DNA from: Vulcanimicrobiota bacterium
GTDB taxonomy: Bacteria > Vulcanimicrobiota > Vulcanimicrobiia > Vulcanimicrobiales > Vulcanimicrobiaceae
Length of the DNA stretch: 21,424 bases
NCBI GenBank assembly: GCA_014305015.1
Contig: JACRUB010000151.1
Location: 1 to 21,424, forward strand
Direction of reading: 5' to 3'
Part shown: piece by piece, positions 7,970-14,943 of the stretch
Numbering within the stretch: the first letter of the stretch is position 1
How the letters are laid out: the number at the start of each line of letters is the position of its first letter
Notes under the pieces: model-generated
What the model saw: only the letters and a program-made list of their open reading frames with translations
What the model was told of the DNA's origin: nothing
The model's database searches: none
Translations under genes and position numbers: made by a program

Positions 7970-9243
7970 TGCTCATCAAGGGTGGCCGCATAATCGATCC
8001 GGCGCAGGAGCTGGACGGCGTATTCGACCTGGGTATCACGAACGGCGTTATCGATCGCATTGCTGAACATCTGGAACCGCACGCGGGCGAAGAAATAATC
8101 GATGCAACGAATTGCGTTGTTGCGCCTGGTTTCATAGACATGCACGTGCATTTGCGCGAGCCTGGCTTCCCTGAGAAGGAAACCATTGCGACCGGCGCGG
8201 CTGCAGCCGTGGCCGGTGGATTTACCGCGGTTGCATGCATGCCCAATACGAATCCAGCGATCGATTCACCGCAGATCGTTCAGCAGATTTTGACGATTGC
8301 CGGGAATGCCAAGCTCGCCCGCGTGTATCCCGTCGCCGCAATAACCCGTGCGCGCGCCGGAGCGGAGGAGCTCGACTACGCTGCTCTGCAAGCGGCCGGC
8401 GCTGTTGCGTTTAGCGATGACGGAAATACGGTCATGAACGCGGGAGTCTTACGGAGCGCTGCGCTCGCGGCCGGAAACGTGAGCGGTTGTTTTATCTCGC
8501 ATTGTGAGGACGAACACATCAAGCTGGATGCCGTTATGCATCTCGGTGCGGCCTCCGAGAAGTTGGGACTTCCGGGAAGTCCGGCGGTGGCGGAAGACAT
8601 CATCGTCGCGCGCGACCTGCAGATTGCAAAGAATACCGAAAAAGCCTGGCACATCGCGCATCTTTCTACAAAGGGTTCCGTTTCGCTGATGGATTGGTCG
8701 CGCTCCCAGGGCGTCATTGCGACGTGCGAGGTCGCGCCGCATCATCTGCTCTTTATCGACGAGAGTATTGCAGAGCTCGGCTCTCGCGCAAAAGTAAACC
8801 CGCCGCTCCGCGAGCGCGACGATGCGGCTGCACTGCGTAACGCCGTGCGTGAAAGCAAGATCGATGTCTTCGCGACGGATCACGCTCCGCATACGGCGGA
8901 GGAAAAGTCCGCAGACATCTCCACCGCGGCGGTCGGGTTTACCGGCCTAGAGATTGCCGTCGGCGCGTACGCGCTGGCGATACCCGATTTGCCGCTGCGC
9001 CGATTCATTGAGTTACTCTCGACCAATCCTGCACGGGTACTGGGGGTGCCGGGCGGCACTCTCAAGCTCGGCACAGTTGGCGATGTTACGATCTTCGCCG
9101 ATCGCAAATGGATTGTAGAGAGTGGGAAATTCTATTCCAAGGGCAAGGCAACGCCCTTTGAGGCCATGAATCTGCCGCGACGTGCAATTGCAACAATTGT
9201 CGGCGGCGAGCTGAAGATGCATGAAGGCCGGGTGCTTCAGTGA
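7969..9243 (+). CDS. pyrC: Dihydroorotase (type I)
   Basis: Dihydroorotase cyclises carbamoyl aspartate to dihydroorotate, the third step of UMP synthesis. The 424 residues fit the larger type I (Bacillus/Aquifex-like) class. The zinc-binding HxH is at His59 and His61 in GFIDMHVHLREPG. MPNTNP is at 91-96, and further likely ligands are His178 (SHCED) and His231 (AHLS). The catalytic Asp304 sits in FATDHAPH. ATG 7969 shares one base with the pyrB stop (TGATG), so translation is coupled. It overlaps carA by four bases. Confidence 0.97.
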   Translation: MLIKGGRIIDPAQELDGVFDLGITNGVIDRIAEHLEPHAGEEIIDATNCVVAPGFIDMHVHLREPGFPEKETIATGAAAAVAGGFTAVACMPNTNPAIDSPQIVQQILTIAGNAKLARVYPVAAITRARAGAEELDYAALQAAGAVAFSDDGNTVMNAGVLRSAALAAGNVSGCFISHCEDEHIKLDAVMHLGAASEKLGLPGSPAVAEDIIVARDLQIAKNTEKAWHIAHLSTKGSVSLMDWSRSQGVIATCEVAPHHLLFIDESIAELGSRAKVNPPLRERDDAAALRNAVRESKIDVFATDHAPHTAEEKSADISTAAVGFTGLEIAVGAYALAIPDLPLRRFIELLSTNPARVLGVPGGTLKLGTVGDVTIFADRKWIVESGKFYSKGKATPFEAMNLPRRAIATIVGGELKMHEGRVLQ

Positions 9244-10322
9244 AGCGCGCGTCGCTGTTTCTTGCCGACGGAACCCGCTTTGACGGCGAAGGCCTCGACT
9301 ACGAGGGACTTGCACTGGGCGAAGCAGTGTTCTATACAGGCATGACCGGCTATGAAGAAGCGCTTACCGATCCGTCCTACGCCGGACAAATCCTAACATT
9401 CACTTATCCGATGATCGGCAACTACGGGATCTCCGGAACGGCTGCGCAATATCCGCGCGCGTGCGTGGCGGGCGCGGTAATCAAGCGCATCAGCCGGCAT
9501 CCGTCGCACTTCGATTCGCAAGTCGACTTGCCGCACTGGCTCATCGGAGAGCGCATTCCGACGCTCGTGAATGCCGACACGCGCTCGATTACGATTACCC
9601 TGCGCGAACACGGCACAATCTGGGCGGCACTCGCCGTTGGCGACGCGGCGCTGGCAGAAGCAGAAGAAAAACTGGTAGCCTTTACGCGGAGCGCAACGAC
9701 AAAGGGACTCGTTCCGAACGTTGCTACACGCACAGAGCACCATGAGGGTTCTAGCGATGGTCCGCACATCGTGCTCATCGACTGCGGCGTGAAGGCCGCC
9801 GTCATTCGTGAACTAGCGGCCCTTGGTGCATCGATTACGGTCTTACCGTATAACGCGACAAAAGAGCAAATTCTCGCGCATAACCCGCAAGCCGTCGTCA
9901 TCTCACCAGGCCCCGGCGATCCGACCGATTTGCCGCAAACTATCGAGGTGCTGCGCACAATGGTTGGAGAGCGGCCCCTCTTCGGCGTCTGCTTAGGGCA
10001 TCAGTTGCTCGCCCTCGCATGCGGCGCGAAGACGTTCAAGTTACCGTACGGACATCGCGGCGGCAACCAACCGGTCAAGGATCTCATTGCGGACGAAGTG
10101 CTCGTGACCGCGCACAATCACGGGTACGCAGTGGATGCAGCGTCGCTGCCCGACCAGCTGCAGCAAACTATGGTGAATCTCAACGACGGCACGAACGAGG
10201 GATTCCGGCACCGGGACCTTCCGATTTCAGCCGTGCAGTTTCATCCGGAAGCATCGCCCGGTCCGTTTGATGCGCGACGTCTTTTCGCACAATGGCTGGA
10301 CGAAGCCAAGCTGCCCCGCTAG
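9240..10322 (+). CDS. carA: Carbamoyl phosphate synthetase small (glutamine amidotransferase) subunit
   Basis: CarA hydrolyses glutamine and passes ammonia to CarB. The 360 residues are of normal length. The N-terminal CPSase small domain (FYTGMTGYEEALTDPSYAGQ) is at about 1-130, and the class I amidotransferase domain starts near 175. The catalytic triad is complete: Cys251 in GVCLGHQ, His335 and Glu337 in FHPEA. GTG 9240 overlaps the pyrC stop by four bases. In most genomes carB follows directly; here it lies 7.6 kb downstream beyond six unrelated genes. The 3' end overlaps the next gene by 31 bases. Confidence 0.97.
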   Translation: MKRASLFLADGTRFDGEGLDYEGLALGEAVFYTGMTGYEEALTDPSYAGQILTFTYPMIGNYGISGTAAQYPRACVAGAVIKRISRHPSHFDSQVDLPHWLIGERIPTLVNADTRSITITLREHGTIWAALAVGDAALAEAEEKLVAFTRSATTKGLVPNVATRTEHHEGSSDGPHIVLIDCGVKAAVIRELAALGASITVLPYNATKEQILAHNPQAVVISPGPGDPTDLPQTIEVLRTMVGERPLFGVCLGHQLLALACGAKTFKLPYGHRGGNQPVKDLIADEVLVTAHNHGYAVDAASLPDQLQQTMVNLNDGTNEGFRHRDLPISAVQFHPEASPGPFDARRLFAQWLDEAKLPR

Positions 10323-11161
10323 CACTAGCGGCGTTCCTTGCCCTGGGCCTTGCGCAGAGTTCCGCGCAGACCTTGCCGCGCTTGCACGTTCCTTCCTTTT
10401 CGCTGCGTGCCGATGCGCTGCATCCGCAGACTGAAAAGCCGTTTCATCTCATCATCAGCGCTCATTTTAAAGAGGAACTAAAGTCCGTCGATTTTATCGT
10501 GCTGCCAAATTTGGCGGAGCTCGAACTCTTGGGCTCCGAACGACACACTCTAAGCGGCAATGCGGGCACGGATTATAGCGAGACGCTGACCGTGATTGCG
10601 CACCGCTCGGGCAACATGCATGTGGCCCCCGCCTATTTTGTCGCAGTCGACGGACGGGACGGTAGACCGAAGCGCTTTAGCACGAACGATCTCGTGTTAA
10701 TGGTTGAGGGCGGCGCGCTCGAAAATCCGTTCGCGGGGGTTCGCCACTTGGTGGTCACCATCGTAAAGATGCTTGCCATTCTGGTCGCAGTCTTTGTAAT
10801 CGCGGCAATCTTTTTCAGGCGACGAGCCCGTGGGGTTGTAGCCGCGCCACAGCCTCAGACCGTTGTATTGCCGCCGCCCGTCCCTGTCCGGTCTCCAAAA
10901 GATCTCTTGCGCGAGCAGTGGGCGGCTCTTCGGGCAAACCGGAGCCGAGCGAGCGTGATGCAAGCCCGGAAAGCACTATGGGCAATGGCCGGCGCGAGCG
11001 AGGGCGAAACCCTTGCCGATGTCCTCGGGCGCCTGCAGGGGCGATCACCGGAACTGCACCCGCTGCTGCGCCTCACAGAGCGCGCTGCCTTTGTTGCAGA
11101 TGCCTACTTGCAAGGAGCAATTGACGATATGATTCTTGGTCTCGAGCAGTACCTCGCATGA
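10292..11161 (+). CDS. BatD-like membrane-anchored protein of the MoxR cluster
   Basis: The 289-residue protein has an N-terminal signal-like segment (hydrophobic 8-22, possible cut after SSAQ at 26) and an extracytoplasmic beta-rich region at about 30-150. One strong transmembrane helix lies at about 152-175, followed by RRRAR, which places the C-terminal 110 residues in the cytoplasm. A proline-rich linker precedes a helical tail. This layout, and its place directly before moxR, DUF58 and a VWA gene, resembles BatD or DUF4381 proteins; sequence similarity alone is too weak for me to name the family firmly. ATG 10292 overlaps carA by 31 bases with no clear Shine-Dalgarno, but it is the only standard start codon before the signal segment. 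It overlaps moxR by four bases. Confidence 0.72.
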   Translation: MAGRSQAAPLALAAFLALGLAQSSAQTLPRLHVPSFSLRADALHPQTEKPFHLIISAHFKEELKSVDFIVLPNLAELELLGSERHTLSGNAGTDYSETLTVIAHRSGNMHVAPAYFVAVDGRDGRPKRFSTNDLVLMVEGGALENPFAGVRHLVVTIVKMLAILVAVFVIAAIFFRRRARGVVAAPQPQTVVLPPPVPVRSPKDLLREQWAALRANRSRASVMQARKALWAMAGASEGETLADVLGRLQGRSPELHPLLRLTERAAFVADAYLQGAIDDMILGLEQYLA

Positions 11162-12111
11162 CAACTGCGTCGACGCGCCCCGCCCAGCTCATCGCTGCTC
11201 TCCAAGAGACGATAGTCGGTCAGCGCAGCGTTGTAGAAGCGCTCGTCCTCGGCTTAATTGCAAACGGCCACGTATTGCTCGAAGGACCACCTGGACTGGC
11301 CAAGACGCTCGCGTGCCGCGCTCTTGCGGCTGCGCTCGACGGCGACTTCAAACGCATCCAGTTCACGCCCGACCTTTTGCCGAGCGATATTGTCGGCACG
11401 CGCATCTTTGATCAGCAAGCTGCAAGCTTCAGTACGACGCTCGGCCCGATTTTCGCAAACGTCGTGCTGGCCGACGAAATAAACCGCGCGCCCGCAAAAG
11501 TGCAGTCGGCACTGCTTGAGGCAATGCAAGAACGGCAAGTGACGATCGGGCCGCAGACGCATCCGCTTCCGTCACCGTTTATCGTTATGGCGACGATGAA
11601 TCCGCTCGATGCGGATGGCACCTATGCGTTACCGCTGGCGCAAATGGATCGCTTTCTGCTCAAAGTAAACGTTGACTATCCGAACCGCGAAGAAGAAAGA
11701 TCGATTCTCGAACGGTTCGCAATGCACGATACTCCGTTCACGCGAGGAGCAGCCACGCTCAGCGATGTCTTGGCGTGGCAGCAAGAAGCGCACGAGATTC
11801 ACCTCGATGCCAAACTGAAGAACTATATCATCGAACTCGTTGCGGTCACTCGCGATCCAAAAGGGAACGGCATTGCGGTCGACCATCTGATCGAGCGAGG
11901 CGCGAGCCCCCGTGCGACCCTTGCAATCGCATTTTTGGCACGCGCAAAAGCACTCATGGATGGCCGGACTTATGTGTTGCCCGATGATGTACGGGCGGTG
12001 GCGGCGCTTGCACTACGGCACCGCGTCGCGTTCAACTATCGCGTGGTCACGGAAAACGTGAACCCCGAATCCGTGATCGCAGCCTTGATCGCGGCGGTTC
12101 CGGCGCCGTGA
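11158..12111 (+). CDS. MoxR family AAA+ ATPase
   Basis: MoxR ATPases are chaperones that act with VWA-domain proteins to activate or assemble target complexes, often at the membrane. The 317 residues match the family. Walker A is GPPGLAKT at 43-50, Walker B VVLADE at 102-107, the sensor 1 region MATMNP at 144-149 and the arginine segment MDRF at 163-166. A C-terminal helical lid follows. ATG 11158 overlaps the upstream stop in ATGA, and the 3' end overlaps the DUF58 gene in GTGA, so the four genes from 10292 to 13849 form one translationally coupled unit. Confidence 0.95.
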   Translation: MTTASTRPAQLIAALQETIVGQRSVVEALVLGLIANGHVLLEGPPGLAKTLACRALAAALDGDFKRIQFTPDLLPSDIVGTRIFDQQAASFSTTLGPIFANVVLADEINRAPAKVQSALLEAMQERQVTIGPQTHPLPSPFIVMATMNPLDADGTYALPLAQMDRFLLKVNVDYPNREEERSILERFAMHDTPFTRGAATLSDVLAWQQEAHEIHLDAKLKNYIIELVAVTRDPKGNGIAVDHLIERGASPRATLAIAFLARAKALMDGRTYVLPDDVRAVAALALRHRVAFNYRVVTENVNPESVIAALIAAVPAP

Positions 12112-12929
12112 CTACCCAGCTGCGCAACGCTCTGCTTCGGGGAAAACGGCGGCCACGGAACTTCGGCGCAGGTTCGCCGACGAACTTCCGCGGTGACGGG
12201 TACGAATTCGCAGAGCTGCGTCAATATGTCGCCGGCGACGATACGCGGCGGATCGACTGGGCAGCAACCGCGCGCGCCGGAACGTTACAAACGCGGGTTG
12301 TCCTCGAGGACGTCGCGCTAACGCTTGCCGCCATCATCGATGACTCACCCTCGATGCAGCTCGGAAGAGCGCGCCCGCTAACCGCCGCCGCGACTGAGGC
12401 GATGACGACATGGTACGAGGCCGCGCTCGCCGATGACAGGTGCGCGCGGATCACCGCGACCGGCTTAGTTGCCCCGCTCGGCATGCGTGGGTTTCGCAGC
12501 GCCCTCGCCTGCGCAAATGCTCGCTCCACAGGCGTGACGCTCGCACTTCCTCGCGCATTTGATATTGCGCGTGCCGCACTCCCACGCGGTGCAGCATTGC
12601 TTGTGGTAAGTGATTTCTTCGATTTACCGGACGACGCTGACCGGATGCTGGGCGAGCTCGGCGTGCTATTTGACTGCACCGCGCTGTTCGCCCGCGATCC
12701 GTGGTACGATGGATTGCCGCTAGGCGGATTCGTGCGATTGCAAGATGCGGAGACCGGCGCGCAGCGCCAGTTCTTTATCGGGCGCAAACAGCGGGCGCAT
12801 TATGTTAAATCCGTCGCACAACGTGAGGAGTTGCTTTCCAAGCGTCTCGGGGACTCGGGCTGGCGCACCGGGCTCCTGCACGAAGACGACGGGCGCCAGT
12901 CCTTGCTCCAGGCCTTTGGTCTGCGATGA
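12108..12929 (+). CDS. DUF58 domain protein (VWA-like MoxR partner)
   Basis: The DUF58 signature is clear: GYEFAELRQY at 31-40, then GDDTRRIDWAATAR at 43-56. A VWA-like fold follows with an apparently intact metal-binding motif DxSxS (Asp78, Ser80, Ser82 in DDSPSM) and VVSDFFDLPDDA in the second half. The protein has 273 residues and no membrane segment, so it is cytoplasmic. DUF58 proteins are consistently encoded beside MoxR ATPases and are thought to bind or recruit clients; the client here is unknown. The start is GTG 12108, overlapping moxR by four bases. Confidence 0.93.
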   Translation: MTTQLRNALLRGKRRPRNFGAGSPTNFRGDGYEFAELRQYVAGDDTRRIDWAATARAGTLQTRVVLEDVALTLAAIIDDSPSMQLGRARPLTAAATEAMTTWYEAALADDRCARITATGLVAPLGMRGFRSALACANARSTGVTLALPRAFDIARAALPRGAALLVVSDFFDLPDDADRMLGELGVLFDCTALFARDPWYDGLPLGGFVRLQDAETGAQRQFFIGRKQRAHYVKSVAQREELLSKRLGDSGWRTGLLHEDDGRQSLLQAFGLR

Positions 12930-13849
12930 GTTTTACAAACCCCGCGCTCCTACTTGTTGCCGTGTTGCTGTGCCTTGCATGCTCTTTTCTATTGCGGTGG
13001 GTGCAGGGCCGCAAGAGCGCCCAAACACTGGCATATACCAATCTCGCCTTCCTGGATGCGGCGGTCGCCGCGCCGGTCTGGCCGGGGCGTGTCTTAGTCG
13101 GTGCGTTGCTGCTCTCTGTGGCACTTCTTGGAAGCGCACTTGCGGGACCACATCTCACCGCGCGCGTTCCCGCCAAGGACGGAAGCGTCGTTCTCTGCAT
13201 CGATACGTCCGGCTCAATGACGTCCCAGGACGTCGCGCCGACCCGCGCTGAGGCAGCCAAAGCCGCTGCTCGAACGTTCATCAGCGAGCTTCCCGCCGGA
13301 ACCAAAGTTGGGGTCGTTACTTTTTCGACTGCAGCGCAGCTCATCCAGCCATTGACTCCCGATCATCAGGCGGCGCTCGATGCGCTCGCCAGAATTCCGG
13401 AACCCAACGGCGCGACGGCAATTGGGGACGCGCTTGCCCTTGCCGCACAACAGCTTCCGAATACCGGGCACCGCGCGGTGGTGCTGGTCACCGACGGCGT
13501 CAATAACAACGGTGTCGATCCGCTCGAAGTGGCAAAATTTCTTGCGACCAAGCACGTGCCGGTTTACACCATCGGAATCGGTACGAATGACAGCGGCCAA
13601 CTCATTCCCGGTACGAACGAAGCGGCAACCATTGACGAAGATGCTTTGAGGGCCCTCGCGGATGCCGGAGGCGGCGCGTACGTGAAAGCCGCCGATGCGC
13701 AACAACTCAAGAGCGCGCTCGCGCAGCTCGGACGTACCACTATTCTCGAAAAGAAGAAGATCGACGCAGCAATGCCCTTTGCATTTGCCGGGGGCTTGCT
13801 ATTGATCATCACGCTGTTCGGGGGTATGGCGATGGGACGAATACCATGA
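12926..13849 (+). CDS. BatA-like VWA domain membrane protein
   Basis: The protein has 307 residues. Two N-terminal membrane helices (about 5-24 and 55-74) are followed by a VWA domain with the complete MIDAS motif DTSGS at 93-97 and VLVTDGVNNNG later in the domain, and a third helix near the C-terminus (about 285-303). This topology matches BatA of Bacteroides aerotolerance operons and related proteins. The VWA domain probably binds a metal and is the MoxR-dependent effector. ATG 12926 overlaps the DUF58 stop in ATGA, and its own stop overlaps the next gene in ATGA. No separate BatB is present. Confidence 0.9.
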   Translation: MSFTNPALLLVAVLLCLACSFLLRWVQGRKSAQTLAYTNLAFLDAAVAAPVWPGRVLVGALLLSVALLGSALAGPHLTARVPAKDGSVVLCIDTSGSMTSQDVAPTRAEAAKAAARTFISELPAGTKVGVVTFSTAAQLIQPLTPDHQAALDALARIPEPNGATAIGDALALAAQQLPNTGHRAVVLVTDGVNNNGVDPLEVAKFLATKHVPVYTIGIGTNDSGQLIPGTNEAATIDEDALRALADAGGGAYVKAADAQQLKSALAQLGRTTILEKKKIDAAMPFAFAGGLLLIITLFGGMAMGRIP

Positions 13850-14943
13850 GTATGTGGGAACCATTTCGCGAACCGGCACGCCGGGCGATCGTGCTCGCAC
13901 AGGAAGGCGCCCAGCGGTACCAGAGCGATCACATCGGCACCGAGCACATCACGCTTGGTATTCTGGAGATTGACGAGAGCCCGCTCTTGCCGCTCTTTGA
14001 GGAGCGCGGCCTGAACATTGATGCGTACCTCGATCGAGTTCGGCGCAGTGCCGTGGCCGACGCTGCGCGCGGCGGCCAAGAGCGTGAAATGATCTTTACC
14101 CCAAACGCAAAGCAGATGATCGAATTTGCTTTTGAGCGTGCCCGGACGCTGAATCACAGATTTATTTCTACCGAGCATTTGGTCTCGGCACTCGTTCGAA
14201 TGCCAAAATGCGCTGCGGCTAAATACCTCATTGAATTGGGCTTCGACCTCCAAGCAATCGTTGCGAGAATGACGGAGCAACTGGAAGCCCTTACCCGTGT
14301 CGATCAGAGAGACATTGCCACCTCACGCCGGTCCTACTTACGTGCGGCTCTGCTGGAAAGCGCTGTGGACGCCGACCCGATCGCGCAGTTGCAGCGTTGG
14401 ATTGCCGAAGCGGTGCAAGCAGAAATCATCGAGCCCAATGCGATGAGCATTTCCACCGTGGACGAGCGGGGACAGCCGTCCTCAAGAATTGTGCTGTTAC
14501 GCGGAATAGAGCAACGCGGCTTGGTGTTCTTTACAAGTTACCTAAGCCGCAAAGGAACGGAGCTTCAAAAGAATCCGCGTGCGGCGCTGATGTTTTATTG
14601 GCCGGAGCTGGAACGCCAGGCGCGCATTGAAGGCTCGGTCGAGCAAGTAAGCGATGAAGAGTCCGATGCATACTTCGCACAGCGGCCGCGTGGCCACCAG
14701 CTCTCCGCTTGGGCATCAGAGCAAAGCGAGCCTGTGGAGTCACAAGCATTATTAGCACAGCGTGTTGAAGATTATGCGGCCCGCTTCGAGGGCGAAGATG
14801 TGCCCAGGCCCCACTCCTGGGGCGGTTTTTTGGTCCGTCCCACTCGCATCGAATTTTGGCAAGGCCGTGAAAACCGGCTTCACGATCGCCTCGAGTTCAC
14901 TAAAGAAGGCACCTCTTGGAAATTGCAACGGTTAAGTCCCTGA
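13846..14943 (+). CDS. Fusion of tandem Clp N-terminal domain with pyridoxamine 5'-phosphate oxidase
   Basis: One uninterrupted frame of 365 residues. Residues 5-70 and 80-145 are two Clp_N repeats like those at the start of ClpA/ClpC, each with the TEH motif (IGTEH at 30-34, ISTEH at 107-111). No AAA+ module follows. Residues 160-365 are a full-length PdxH, which uses FMN and oxygen to make pyridoxal phosphate. Visible PdxH motifs are RRSY (161-164), RIVLLR (214-219), SRKG (234-237), ERQARIEG (256-263), SAWASEQS (287-294), SWGGF (324-328), WQG (338-340) and the phosphate-site RLHDR (344-348). All look functional. The linker RVDQRDIATS joins the parts. Met142 (ATG 14269) could start a PdxH-only form of 224 residues, though its ribosome-binding site is poor. 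The gene overlaps its neighbours on both sides. Confidence 0.92.
   Translation: MSMWEPFREPARRAIVLAQEGAQRYQSDHIGTEHITLGILEIDESPLLPLFEERGLNIDAYLDRVRRSAVADAARGGQEREMIFTPNAKQMIEFAFERARTLNHRFISTEHLVSALVRMPKCAAAKYLIELGFDLQAIVARMTEQLEALTRVDQRDIATSRRSYLRAALLESAVDADPIAQLQRWIAEAVQAEIIEPNAMSISTVDERGQPSSRIVLLRGIEQRGLVFFTSYLSRKGTELQKNPRAALMFYWPELERQARIEGSVEQVSDEESDAYFAQRPRGHQLSAWASEQSEPVESQALLAQRVEDYAARFEGEDVPRPHSWGGFLVRPTRIEFWQGRENRLHDRLEFTKEGTSWKLQRLSP

Noticed and set aside
13846..14943. Frameshift or chimeric joining of a Clp gene fragment and pdxH
   Set aside because: The frame is continuous, the linker is ordinary coding sequence, and both ends overlap their neighbours in the same way as other genes here. 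An assembly error cannot be fully excluded without reads, but nothing in the sequence indicates one.
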